A stretch of DNA of 64,000 bases. Origin: Paraburkholderia lacunae. GTDB taxonomy: Bacteria > Pseudomonadota > Gammaproteobacteria > Burkholderiales > Burkholderiaceae. The stretch is from contig NZ_QHKS01000018.1 of the NCBI RefSeq assembly GCF_003353175.1, positions 62,001 to 126,000 on the forward strand, given 5' to 3'. The notes under the pieces were generated by a model that saw only the letters and a list, made by a program, of their open reading frames with translations, was not told the origin of the DNA and ran no database searches. Made by a program: the position numbers and the translations under genes. Below, piece after piece: positions 52,174 through 61,297 of this stretch; positions within the stretch are counted from its first letter, which is position 1, and every line of letters begins with the position of its first letter.

Positions 52174-52446
52174 TTACCGGCCGTAGTAGGCAGTAAAAGA
52201 CGCCTTGCCGAGCACCTTGTCGCTCAGGGCGAACGACCGCGTCCCCGCCGGCGCATTTTTCCAGACAAGTGCGGGCGACACGTTTTCACCGGTACAACCG
52301 AAAGCGTTGAGCACGAATTTGTTATCGATCTTGCCGCCAGGAGCGATGTCGGGGCTCGAGAGCTTGAAGTCTGGCTGCGCCACGGCCGGCGCAGCCAGAA
52401 GGATGGACAGGCTTGTGGCAGACAAAAGGCGGCAAAACAGCTTCAT
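52174..52446 (-). pseudogene. YbhB/YbcL-type (PEBP/RKIP) protein with an internal deletion
   Basis: The 90-codon frame has a signal peptide (LLSATSLSILLAAPAVA) and the N-terminal PEBP segment FKLSSPDIAPGG, CTGENVSPALVWKNAPAGTRSFAL. It then jumps directly to DKVLGKASFTAYYGR, which is the very end of this family. About 90-100 residues, including the ligand-pocket motif DPDAP and the following HW, are missing, with the reading frame preserved. It is probably non-functional. It follows the EmrB-like gene by 31 bp on the same strand. Confidence 0.7.
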
Positions 52447-52477
52447 TGAATTCCTCGCGTATGTAAAGTGGTCTTAC

Positions 52478-54028
52478 TCAATGAGCACCCGCCGCCCCGC
52501 CGCCGCCCTTGCCGGGCTTGGTGAGCCATACCAGCGGAATGATCGCAATGAAGATCATCGATGAGAGCCAGAAAATATCGTTCAGCCCGAGCATCGCAGC
52601 CTGCGCATTCAGCGAGTGCTCGAAAAACGCCGCGGCCTGGTCCACGCCGCCGCCGAGCGTCGCGTGGAGGTTCGCGATGGCGCTCATATAGTCGGGGTTG
52701 TTCACGCTCGACTGTTCGGCGAGTTGCGCATGGTGGAGAATCGTGCGGTCGTTCCAGCCCGTCGAGATCAATGACGTGCCGACGCCGCCCGCGAACACGC
52801 GCACGAAATTGGACAGGCCGGCGGCCGCCGGAATCTTGTCGGGTGACAGCCCAGACAGGATGATCGCGGTAAGCGGCGTAAAAAAGAGCGCCATGGGGAT
52901 GCCTTGCAGCAGCGTCGGCAGCACCAGCGTATAAGGGTCGACGCCCGTCGTGTAGTGCGAGCGCATGAAGAACACGCACGCAAAGCCGAGGAAGGCCAGC
53001 GTCGCGAGCACCCGTGCATCGGACTTCGGCATGATCTTCGCCATTACGGGCGCGAGCAGCACGGCGAAGATTCCGAGCGGCGCCGTCACGAGACCTGCAT
53101 CCACCGAACGATAGCCGAGATAACCCTGAATCCACTGCGGCAGGATCACGAGGTTCGAGAAAAACACCGCGTACGAGACCGAGATCGCAATCGTGCCGCC
53201 GCGGAAATTACGTCCCGCGAAGAGGCGAAGATCGACAATCGGGTTCTTCTCCGTGAACTCCCAGATCAGGAAGAACAGGAAGCTGATGGCGGCGATGACG
53301 GCGAGCGTGCAGATCACCGGCGAGTTGAACCAGTCGAGATCCTTGCCTTTGTCGAGCATGATCTGCAGCGAGGCGACCCACGCGACCAGCGACAGCAGGC
53401 CGATCTTGTCAATGGGAAGCTTGCGCGTCGGGGAGTCGCGGTCGCGGTAGATCACCCAGGTTACGGCGGCGGCGAACAGACCCACCGGAATGTTGATGTA
53501 GAAGATCCACGACCAGCTATAGCTGTCGGTGATCCAGCCGCCCAGCGCAGGACCCGCAATCGGCCCGACCGTCGCCGTCATCGCCCACAGCGAAAGCGCC
53601 GTCGAACTTTTTTCCTTCGGATACGAGCCGAGCAGAATTGCCTGCGAGAGGGGAATCAGCGGGCCCGCGACGGCGCCCTGCAATACACGCGCAGCGAGTA
53701 GCACGATCAGGTTCGGCGCGACGCCGCACAGCCACGACGAGAACACGAACAGCACGATCGCAGCCACGAACAGCCTGATCTGGCCGACACGCTGCGTGAG
53801 CCAACCCGTCAGCGGAATCGCCACGGCATTGGCCGCCGAGAAGAGTGTGATCACCCATGTGCCTTCGTCGACGGATACGCCGAGGTTGCCTGAGATGGTT
53901 GGAATCGCAACGTTGGCAATGGATGAATCGAGTACGTTCATGAACGTCGCGAGCGCAACGGCGATTGTCGCGAGAACCAGCTTTCCGCCTGTCAACGGAG
54001 GCGGTGCAAGTTGCATTGGGGAATTCAT
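52478..54028 (-). CDS. emrB: DHA2-family drug exporter (EmrB-type)
   Basis: The 516-residue inner-membrane protein has 14 predicted helices. Signature segments are NVLDSSIANVAIPTISGNLG (motif D1 of the DHA2 family), GTWVITLFSAANAVAIPLTG, LLAARVLQGAVAGPLIP and GPIAGPALGGWITD (motif C). It is a proton-driven drug efflux pump that works with the membrane-fusion protein and outer-membrane factor encoded upstream. The ATG at 54026-54028 leads straight into the family N-terminus. The pumped compounds are unknown. Confidence 0.92.
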   Translation of the reverse strand: MNSPMQLAPPPLTGGKLVLATIAVALATFMNVLDSSIANVAIPTISGNLGVSVDEGTWVITLFSAANAVAIPLTGWLTQRVGQIRLFVAAIVLFVFSSWLCGVAPNLIVLLAARVLQGAVAGPLIPLSQAILLGSYPKEKSSTALSLWAMTATVGPIAGPALGGWITDSYSWSWIFYINIPVGLFAAAVTWVIYRDRDSPTRKLPIDKIGLLSLVAWVASLQIMLDKGKDLDWFNSPVICTLAVIAAISFLFFLIWEFTEKNPIVDLRLFAGRNFRGGTIAISVSYAVFFSNLVILPQWIQGYLGYRSVDAGLVTAPLGIFAVLLAPVMAKIMPKSDARVLATLAFLGFACVFFMRSHYTTGVDPYTLVLPTLLQGIPMALFFTPLTAIILSGLSPDKIPAAAGLSNFVRVFAGGVGTSLISTGWNDRTILHHAQLAEQSSVNNPDYMSAIANLHATLGGGVDQAAAFFEHSLNAQAAMLGLNDIFWLSSMIFIAIIPLVWLTKPGKGGGGAAGAH

Positions 54029-54134
54029 CTCGCTTCCAGTCTGAAGTATTCGACAGGCCCGGCATAGTTATCTGGCCTGTCCGACTATTGAATAAACCAG
54101 GGCGCGACTACGAGGTGCACCCCGGGGATGCGAT

Positions 54135-55448
54135 TCAACCTGCTCGCTGTTTAGCGCCACTCTTGTCGCTTGCGTCGCGCTTTGCGGAATGCATCGACGA
54201 TACGACGTTGCCCATGGATCCAGCATGCAAAGGGACAACGTTCTGCGCGATGATCTTCTCGATCTCGGCATCTGCCTGCGCGCCATACTCGGCAAACACG
54301 TCCGTGCGATACGACGTGTTCATCGCCGCGCCGAGCTGCGGGCCCGTGTTGTTGCGCGTATCCACATCGACATCCATCGACAGGCCGATGCGCAGCGGAT
54401 GCGCTTCGAGTTCCTTCTGATCGAGCTGGATGCGCGCGGGCAGACGCTGCACGATCTTGATCCAGTTGCCCGTCGCGTTCTGCGCCGGCAAGCTCGCGAA
54501 CGCGCTGCCCGTACCCGCCGAGAAGCCGACGACGCGGCCGTGATACTTAACCTTGCCGCCATACACATCGGCCGTCAGCGTGACGGATTGACCTATGCGC
54601 ATGTTGCGCAACTGGCTTTCCTTGTAGTTCGCATCGACCCACACGCCGTCGAGCGGCACGATCGCCATCAACGGCGTGCCCGGCGACACCCGCTGGCCGA
54701 CCTGCACCGAACGCTTCGCGACATAGCCTGTGACGGGCGCGGGCAACGTGTTGCGCGCGTAGGCGAGATACGCATCGCGCACTCTCGACGCGGCAGCTTG
54801 CACGTTCGGGTGCTGTTCGATCGTCGTGCGGTCGGTCAACGCCCGGTTGGCTTGTGCCTGTTGACGCGCGGCGTCGAGCGCGGCCCGCGCGGCCGTCACG
54901 GTGTCGCGCGCGTGCGCGATGTCTTCGGCCGACACGGCGCCCGTATCGGCGACGGCCTGGCGGCGGCGCAGATCGTCCTGCGCGCGGGCGAGATCGGACT
55001 GCTTCTGCGTGACGTTCGCTGCGTAGAAATCGTTGTTCACGTACAGGCTGCTCACCTGCCGCACGGTCTGCCCCAGCGTCGCCTCGGCGTTGCCGAGCGC
55101 GACTTTCGCATCGGCGTTGTCGAGCGTAACAACGGAATCGCCCGCCTTCACGATCTGCGTATCGTCGGCATTCACGGCGACGACGGTGCCCGCCACCTGC
55201 GGCGTCAGTTGCACGAGGTTGCCGCTGACGTATGCGTCGTCGGTGGACTCATGGTAGCGCGCATATGTCGTGTAATACGCGCCATATGCCGCCGCCGACA
55301 CGACGACAGCCACGCCGAGCAGCGCGAGCAGCACCTTGCGCTTACGTGTGTCGGGTTCGTTTGCAACAGAAGCTTTCGTCTGTGCCGCGTCATGTTTCGC
55401 GCCCGCCGCTTGCATCTCTTGGCGCTCCGTTGCATCGATTTCGCTCAT
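54135..55448 (-). CDS. emrA: HlyD/EmrA-family membrane fusion protein
   Basis: The 437-residue product has a cytosolic N-terminus, one membrane helix (VLLALLGVAVVVSAAAYGAYY), then the lipoyl half YVSGNLVQLTPQVAGTVVAV, a coiled-coil hairpin (about 110-210, ARAQDDLRRRQAVADTG and ARAALDAARQQAQANRAL), and the second lipoyl half followed by a beta-barrel (PVTGYVAKRSVQVGQRV). It links the inner-membrane pump to the outer-membrane channel. The true start is ATG 55446-55448; the upstream extension of the frame is not protein-like. A 106-bp gap separates it from the pump gene. Confidence 0.92.
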   Translation of the reverse strand: MSEIDATERQEMQAAGAKHDAAQTKASVANEPDTRKRKVLLALLGVAVVVSAAAYGAYYTTYARYHESTDDAYVSGNLVQLTPQVAGTVVAVNADDTQIVKAGDSVVTLDNADAKVALGNAEATLGQTVRQVSSLYVNNDFYAANVTQKQSDLARAQDDLRRRQAVADTGAVSAEDIAHARDTVTAARAALDAARQQAQANRALTDRTTIEQHPNVQAAASRVRDAYLAYARNTLPAPVTGYVAKRSVQVGQRVSPGTPLMAIVPLDGVWVDANYKESQLRNMRIGQSVTLTADVYGGKVKYHGRVVGFSAGTGSAFASLPAQNATGNWIKIVQRLPARIQLDQKELEAHPLRIGLSMDVDVDTRNNTGPQLGAAMNTSYRTDVFAEYGAQADAEIEKIIAQNVVPLHAGSMGNVVSSMHSAKRDASDKSGAKQRAG

Positions 55449-55482
55449 TTCAAGTCTCCAGACAGATTCGGTAGGCAGCCGC

Positions 55483-57000
55483 TCAGCGCGCGGCGACGAC
55501 AGGCGTGTTGGGTGCGGACGCGTCGGCGCGCGGCGCTGCTCCGGCGTTTGCGTTCGACGTGTCGACGAAACCGCCGCCCAGTGCGGCAGCCAGCGCAATC
55601 TGTTGATCGAGGCGATTCATGCGCAAATTCGCGACGCTCTGATTGGCGGAAAGCGCGTTGACGTCGGCGTTCAACACGGTCAGTTGATTCGTGAGACCGG
55701 CCTTGTATTGCACAAGCGCGAGTTCGGCGGCTTTGCGGGCGGCGTCCTGCGCGGTCTGCGCATCGACAAGCTGCGCATCCGTCGAACGCACATCGGCGAG
55801 TTGCGTTGCGACTTCGCTCAACGCTGTCACGAGCGCCTGGTTGTAGGTCGCGACGGCATAGTCGAAATCGGCATAGCGGCCCTTCAGTTGCGCACGCAGT
55901 TCGCCCGCGTCGAAGACCGGCAGGTGGATTGCCGGACCGACCGATGCCGTGCGACTCGCCGCCGTCAGAAAGCGGCCGAAGCCGAAAGCGTCGAGCCCGA
56001 TTGCGGCGCTCAGGTTGATGTCTGGATAGAACTCTGCCTTCGCTTCCTTCACGCCGTGCGTCATCGCGTCGACGCGCCAGCGCGCAGCGACGATTTCCGG
56101 GCGGCGGCTGACAAGATCGGCGGGCAGGTTGTCGGGCAGGCGTACTTCGTCACCCATGCCGAGCGCCGGGCGTGCGATCCGCAGGCCACGGTCGGGACCC
56201 GCGCCGAGCAGCACCGCGATCTGATAGCGCGTCGTGAGGATCTGCCCGTCGAACGATTTCAGCGCAGCGCGGCTCGTTGAAAGATTGGCCTGTGCGGTCT
56301 TGCGTTCGACTTCCGTTTCCAGGCCCGTCGCGATGCGGCCCGCTGTGATACGGTCGATCTGTTCGCGCTGCATGATTTCCTGTTGCGCGATATCGCGCAA
56401 CACATACAGACGCGCAAGCTGGTTGTACGTGCGGGCAATCGACGTCGTCAGCGTCAGCTTGACGACTTCCGCGTCGGCCTGGCTCGCCTGAAGCTGCGAG
56501 ATTGCCGCTTTGAGCGCTTCACGGTTCTTGCCCCACAAATCGAGGTCATAGGAAGCGCTCAGCAGGCCCTTGTTCTCCGTCTGCCACGCCCCACCAAATG
56601 GAGGCGGCACGAATGTTGTATTCGAGAACTGTTGACGCGTGAGCGAATAGTTCGCGTCGACGCGTGGCATCGTGCTTGCCTTCGCCGTTTCGCTGTATGC
56701 CGATGCAGCCGCAACGCGAGCATGTGCCTGGTCGAGTGTCGGGTTGCTTTTCAACGCTTCGTCGATCAGCGCCTTCAGTTGCGCGTCGCCAAACTGGTCG
56801 GCCCAGTTGGCGCCGGGCCAATGACCTTGTTCGGCGGGAAGGCTTTGCTGCGTCGCATACTGCTGCGGCTCGGCCGTTTTCGCGTCGCTGTGGATGCCGG
56901 CGTAGTTCACGCACGCCGACAGCACCGCCGCTAACATCGCCGAGACACCCAGCTTCAGCGCGCGTGATACGCGCTGTTCCGTGTGTGACTGAATGCTCAT
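55483..57000 (-). CDS. NodT/OprM-type outer-membrane efflux lipoprotein
   Basis: The 505-residue product has a lipoprotein signal peptide with lipobox LSAC (about residues 21-24, after AMLAAVLSA) and two OEP domains. The typical features are ALKSNPTLDQAHARVAAASA, LDLWGKNREALKAA, and the mirror half NAQ-like helices with YKAGLTNQLTVLNADVNAL. It is the trimeric TolC-like exit channel. It is the first gene of the efflux operon (order: channel, EmrA, EmrB), 34 bp from EmrA. The start at 56998-57000 is chosen because the lipoprotein signal begins there. Confidence 0.92.
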   Translation of the reverse strand: MSIQSHTEQRVSRALKLGVSAMLAAVLSACVNYAGIHSDAKTAEPQQYATQQSLPAEQGHWPGANWADQFGDAQLKALIDEALKSNPTLDQAHARVAAASAYSETAKASTMPRVDANYSLTRQQFSNTTFVPPPFGGAWQTENKGLLSASYDLDLWGKNREALKAAISQLQASQADAEVVKLTLTTSIARTYNQLARLYVLRDIAQQEIMQREQIDRITAGRIATGLETEVERKTAQANLSTSRAALKSFDGQILTTRYQIAVLLGAGPDRGLRIARPALGMGDEVRLPDNLPADLVSRRPEIVAARWRVDAMTHGVKEAKAEFYPDINLSAAIGLDAFGFGRFLTAASRTASVGPAIHLPVFDAGELRAQLKGRYADFDYAVATYNQALVTALSEVATQLADVRSTDAQLVDAQTAQDAARKAAELALVQYKAGLTNQLTVLNADVNALSANQSVANLRMNRLDQQIALAAALGGGFVDTSNANAGAAPRADASAPNTPVVAAR

Positions 57001-57088
57001 TTTCTGGCCTATCAGATCGTTGAGTAAAAGAGTCTTTGTTGAAGTCACGGTGCACATCCGGTGCAACCTCTGCGTCATGCAGCGCTAC

Positions 57089-57589
57089 CTAAACTGCGAC
57101 TGTCCCGGCGAGTCGGCTTCGCTTGGTCACGGAGGGCATGCATTCTCCCCTCGCAAGCGCAAACAGCATCTTGATACCTGTCCACGGATTCCTTAAGCAC
57201 CTGCGTACCTGCTCACTACGCGCGACGCCTAGTACACACCATGTGCAGAAGTGTTCGCAGTTATTGGTCAGCAACTGATATTGATCTTCGCCGAGGCGGG
57301 ACCTAGCCCTGTCCACGGCATCAGTCCCGGTATAAATGGCGTCTGGTTCAGACTGAACTTTTATCCCTTTTCCTGCTGCAAAGCCGTGCAACTGAATATA
57401 TTCAATGGGGCGCCGTTTCGCGGAATGATGAAAGCCCCCATAGTGAATAACCTGCCCATTCCCCGCATAAATTCCGTGGTGTGTATAGCCTTCCCGCTCA
57501 CTAACAAGATGGGCGCCAATTGCGATAGTGCGTTCTGTGCCGATCAACGCCGGCGAAGCTGCGAGCCAATCAATATGTGGAGTGTCCAT
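57089..57589 (-). CDS. LRAT-domain (NlpC/P60-like) acyltransferase or hydrolase
   Basis: The 166-residue product has the LRAT fold signature: GAHLVSEREGYTHHGIYAGNG with the catalytic-site histidine and a second one, IHYGGFH, and the nucleophile cysteine in NNCEHFCTWC (NCEHF). Bacterial LRAT-domain proteins are usually assigned to lipid or phospholipid acyl transfer, but the bacterial substrate is unknown. No signal peptide is seen. The base composition is lower in GC than the flanking efflux genes, which suggests separate acquisition. It ends 88 bp before the start of the efflux channel gene and shares its strand, but is transcribed from its own side. Confidence 0.8.
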   Translation of the reverse strand: MDTPHIDWLAASPALIGTERTIAIGAHLVSEREGYTHHGIYAGNGQVIHYGGFHHSAKRRPIEYIQLHGFAAGKGIKVQSEPDAIYTGTDAVDRARSRLGEDQYQLLTNNCEHFCTWCVLGVARSEQVRRCLRNPWTGIKMLFALARGECMPSVTKRSRLAGTVAV

Positions 57590-57926
57590 GGCGAGCCGCC
57601 GATGTCATATCCGTGATGAGTTCAGTACCACCGGAAACCTTGTTCATAAACGCACCGAAGAGCCAATCACTCTCCCCGGACCGAAGACAAAGCGAGTCCT
57701 TCCGAGGAGGCTCCCCTCAGGAAAAGTGATCACTTCATCACGGTGGATTTACATTCACCCGCCGCCGGCAAATGGGCTGTCAGGAAGATCGAGTCGTGCG
57801 GTCGCCCTCAAGCACACTCCTGCGGATTGCTAATCCAGTTGGATGGCCGGCTTGCGAGTCGCATTTTCCAGACCTCATACCTCGCCGACTACAGAAGATG
57901 GCGATCTGGGAGGCCGGTATCAGACT

Positions 57927-58028
57927 TCAGAAAATGCCGCTGAACGAGACAGCAATTGCAAGTCCGACACTGACCGCGGATAGCATGATCCAGCCTACAA
58001 ACACCGACAGGGGTCCGAGACGAAACAT
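57927..58028 (-). CDS. Tiny predicted membrane peptide
   Basis: A 33-codon frame reads MFRLGPLSVFVGWIML followed by AVSVGLAIAVSFSGIF, a single membrane helix with a basic start. The ATG (58026-58028) is preceded by GGAGAG at the right spacing, which supports expression. No family is recognised; too short to be certain. Confidence 0.4.
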   Translation of the reverse strand: MFRLGPLSVFVGWIMLSAVSVGLAIAVSFSGIF

Positions 58029-58063
58029 GGCACTCTCCACTAACGACCTCAACGACCTTCAAC

Positions 58064-58321
58064 TCAATCGATTCGCTCACGAAGCCATGTCGGAATGGTA
58101 GGCGCCGAGTCCCCCGCTCGGTAGATACGCACCAGAACACTCACTGTTGCCGCGTAGACACCAATAGGTGCCGCCACGGTACTGCTCCCGAAGTCAGCGA
58201 GGCTGAGCGGCCTCGTCACCGGGGGCTCGCTCGGGAGGAAGACATCGGCGAATTTGCGTCGCTTGCGTTTCCACCAAACACTATGCATCGCCCGCAAAAC
58301 TGTGCAAGGAAGCTCAGTCAT
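58064..58321 (-). CDS. Small hypothetical protein
   Basis: An 85-residue frame starting at 58321 has a basic N-terminal segment (VWWKRKRRKFADVFLP) and a hydrophobic segment (VAAPIGVYAATVSVLVRIY), as in a small membrane-associated protein. It lies 35 bp upstream of the tiny membrane peptide on the same strand, so the two could be one operon. No family is recognised and the start lacks a clear ribosome binding site. Confidence 0.3.
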   Translation of the reverse strand: MTELPCTVLRAMHSVWWKRKRRKFADVFLPSEPPVTRPLSLADFGSSTVAAPIGVYAATVSVLVRIYRAGDSAPTIPTWLRERID

Positions 58322-58792
58322 GCAGATGATGACGCGAGCCAACGAGAGTAACGGCACGTGAGTATCGAGACTTGGTTCGATCCCGATACGCAGCTCGCCG
58401 AAGCTGGCCGAGCATGTGCACGTAAATGGATAGGCCGATTTGCAAACTAAATGAGGGGGTTCTCAGGCAAGCGGCGCTGTCGGACAGCAATTTCCGTTCG
58501 ACATGTCGGCACCCTGATGGAATTGAAGCGACTACGTTTGTAATTGCGGCAGCGTCACGATACAGAAGCACCGTGGCCTTCAACGCAACATTTGAAGGGT
58601 GCGCAAGAGTTCCGGAGTGGACTGGAATAGGTATGATTTCGTCGACTATGAGGACTCTTTGAGGAGGAAAGTTGTTGAAGCCTCCAGCCGGTCATCATCG
58701 CCGTCAATATTTTTGTGCAATGTGGATGAGGTTTGTGACCGCGAAGCACGTCGACAATGTGATCACACCACTTATGGGGTCCATAAATAGCT

Positions 58793-59818
58793 TCACGCCT
58801 GATGCTCGCGTTCCAAATAGTCCGGATTGAATTCTCCCAGGCAAAGCGGGTTGAGCGCCCGAATCTCCTCCGTCATGAAATCGACAAACACGCGAATGCG
58901 TGAAGGCAAATTCTGTCGGCAGAGATAGCAGATGTAGTGGCCCCGGTCGTCCGGCACATACCGCCTTAAGGCCATGACGAGTTCATTGCGCGCGATGTAA
59001 TCACCTATCTGATATCCCGGCATCTGGGCGATTCCGCGACCTTCCAGGACTGCCTGCAATACCAGGTCTGCATCATTGAAAGTCAATCTGGCGGTTGGCA
59101 AATACTTTCGCATGCGGCCGTCGACCTTGAAATCCCACTCAAACACGCGACCGCTAAATCTCAAATTGATACAGTCGTGCTGCGCCAGATCTTCCAGCGT
59201 AGATGGCAGCCCCCGCTCTTCGGCATAGGCACGGGACGCGCAGAGTACCATCTGCATTGGAATCAACTGTTTCGCAATGATGCTGGAGTCCTCGATGCAT
59301 CCATCGCGAAACGCGACATCGATCTGTTCTGCAGCGAAATCGGCTGGCCTGTCATCCAGGCTCAGATCTACCGCGATATCCGGGTAGACCTCGGAAAACT
59401 TGAAAAGCAACGGAGCAACCACCTTGCGTCCAAATCCAACTGTCGAGCGGATTCGAACGAAGCCACGAGGTGGACCTTGGCGGAGGTCCAGCATGTCGTT
59501 CATTGCCTCGACGATATGGGTCACGCCCTGGTTGCAGTTCTCGAAGAACCTTTCGCCCTCCTGCGTCAGGTTTGTGGTCCTGGTCGTTCGGAGAAACAGA
59601 CGAGTGCTTAGCTGCATTTCGAGCTTCTGAACATTTCGACAGACGGCCGAGCGTCCGATCCCCAATCGTTCCCCGGCTTTGGCGAAGCTTCCCTCGGTCG
59701 CGACCGCCATGAACGCGATGATCCCCGCGTAGCTCGTCGCGAAACAGGTAGACAAAGCGTCAGCGTTATTGGGTAAGCCAACGCGAAAGCCTCGCTGCGA
59801 TGTATCCGATTGATCCAT
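58793..59818 (-). CDS. LysR-family transcriptional regulator (copy 2)
   Basis: The 341-residue product has the LysR winged helix (about 35-90: AFMAVATEGSFAKAGERLG, VCRNVQKLEMQLSTRLFLR) and effector domain. It matches copy 1 at 49969 in length and along the whole sequence (GPPRGFVRI, GFGRKVVAPLL, RPADFAAEQIDVAFRDG, FNDADLVLQAVLEGRGIAQ). The start at ATG 59816-59818 gives an N-terminus of the same length as copy 1; a longer frame to 59941 has no family support. It points away from the OsmC gene at 60681 with an 860-bp gap between. Confidence 0.9.
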   Translation of the reverse strand: MDQSDTSQRGFRVGLPNNADALSTCFATSYAGIIAFMAVATEGSFAKAGERLGIGRSAVCRNVQKLEMQLSTRLFLRTTRTTNLTQEGERFFENCNQGVTHIVEAMNDMLDLRQGPPRGFVRIRSTVGFGRKVVAPLLFKFSEVYPDIAVDLSLDDRPADFAAEQIDVAFRDGCIEDSSIIAKQLIPMQMVLCASRAYAEERGLPSTLEDLAQHDCINLRFSGRVFEWDFKVDGRMRKYLPTARLTFNDADLVLQAVLEGRGIAQMPGYQIGDYIARNELVMALRRYVPDDRGHYICYLCRQNLPSRIRVFVDFMTEEIRALNPLCLGEFNPDYLEREHQA

Positions 59819-60680
59819 TGATGGCCCCACTACTGACACATGAACGGGTGAGCCGTCCGGGGCGCCAGCATGCGTTCTGGCGCCGACCACGACTATCGTG
59901 TTGCAGCTATGAAGCGACCGTGATTGACGCTGCCCTGGCAAGACGGAAAACGCCTGTGAATGCAGCCCGGGACGACCGTCGCGCTACAGTCCGGGACGCA
60001 GCCTCCAGCTGGACAGATACCAGCGACTGCATCAAGGACTGTCAGGATTTCCCTATAGGGGTTTCCTATTCCGCTCTGTCTTACCCGACCTTCGTGCAGC
60101 CACAGAAGCTTGACGCCCGAATATCAATACCCGTCGAGACGGCCGTATTCCGCATGCGGCGCCGTCACACTGAAGTCTAGCGTGTAGCAGTCTAGCACTT
60201 GCCTGTTGCAAACGAATTGCTGAATGCGGCCGCTCTCATCTAGCCGGTGCGTATGGGTCCAGGCAACTTTTTACGCTTCGCCCGGCTCGATCGAGACCCG
60301 TCAGTCTTGATATCCCACGCCCATCGACACCCCTGCGCACGAGCACGGAATCAGCCGCCTCGAGCGCGTGACGGGACGCTCCAGTTTCGTGTGACCATTT
60401 TGCATTGGCGCCAAAGCGGAAACATCATGTCTCCCTGGACGACTCTACCGTTACCATCCGCGCTCATCTACCATGGGGGCGGCGTTGTCCCGTCGCCTAC
60501 CAGAAATCGGAGTGGGCGAGAGGTCGCCCCATTTACTATACGATCGTTCGTTCCATGCAACTCCTCGAAGTCCCAGAGATCGTGCTTGCTCCTGCAGGTG
60601 CAGCCCGCCGTGATAAGGCAGGCTTCGACAAATTGACGACTGAGAGCCGGAACGCGCATCACTGAACTCGAGACCGCACC
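59819..60680. other. Control region between LysR copy 2 and OsmC copy 2
   Basis: No gene is supported. It holds copy 3 of the TAGGGAAATCCT motif (60044-60055), immediately followed by TAGGGGTTTCCTA (60055-60067), and presumably promoters for both flanking genes. Confidence 0.4.
60044..60055 (-). promoter_or_regulatory. Copy 3 of the repeated motif TAGGGAAATCCT (reverse)
   Basis: Read on the reverse strand, 14 bases (TAGGGAAATCCTGA) equal copy 1. It sits directly beside a near-palindromic TAGGGGTTTCCTA, giving two overlapping sites in the LysR-OsmC control region. Confidence 0.4.
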
Positions 60681-61181
60681 ATGGACGACAAGAAGCTGCA
60701 AGCTCCTCCGCTTTCCCTCCTCGACAGGTATCGGGGCCGGGATTTTCATCCACTGTACACAACGACTGTCACCGTTTCCGGCGGCGAAACGGGACACGGT
60801 CGCGCATCTGGCGTGGCCCGTTCAGATGACGGAAATCTTGTCGTGGAACTGCGGCTCCCCACCGAGTTCGGCGGACCCGGTAACGGGACCAATCCCGAGC
60901 AGTTGTTCGCGGCGGGCTTTGCCGCGTGTTTTCACGGGGCGCTAAACCTGATCGGGAAACGCGCCGCAATGGAGATCAACGATACTGCTGTGGAGGTGCA
61001 GGTTTCGTTTGGTCGTGATCCCATGGATGGAGGCTATGCGTTGGTCATCGATCTCCGCGTTCGGATGCCGGGCGTTGACCGATGCGTGGCCGAAGAGATG
61101 GTTCGAACCGCGGAACGCCTGTGTCCGTATGCAAAGATGGCCAGACAAGGGACTGTCAATATCGTGACCGTTGTTGACTGA
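60681..61181 (+). CDS. OsmC/Ohr-family peroxiredoxin-like protein (copy 2)
   Basis: The 166-residue product has NPEQLFAAGFAACFHGAL with the first reactive cysteine and AERLCPYAKMARQG with the second. It is highly similar to copy 1 at 51466 (LYTTTVTVSGGETGHGRASG versus LYSTTVTVTGGDVGHGRASG). Both copies keep the two-cysteine centre, so both should be active as hydroperoxide reductases. It starts at ATG 60681 and stands alone between the LysR control region and the convergent flavoprotein. Confidence 0.9.
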   Translation: MDDKKLQAPPLSLLDRYRGRDFHPLYTTTVTVSGGETGHGRASGVARSDDGNLVVELRLPTEFGGPGNGTNPEQLFAAGFAACFHGALNLIGKRAAMEINDTAVEVQVSFGRDPMDGGYALVIDLRVRMPGVDRCVAEEMVRTAERLCPYAKMARQGTVNIVTVVD

Positions 61182-61297
61182 CTCAACGCCTCTCGGGCGG
61201 CAGCAACGTGTGATTGTCTGTTGAAGACGTTCATTGCCGCTGCCGCACGTGGTTGACCGACTCCGCTCATCGCAACAACTTAGGCGGCGCCAACGGG

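Larger units (their letters stand above)
57590..58792. other. Lower-GC region with two small candidate genes
   Basis: No large gene is supported over 1.2 kb. Two short minus-strand frames are listed separately (57927-58028 and 58064-58321). The rest shows no family motif, and its base composition is less GC-rich than average for the window. Confidence 0.35.
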
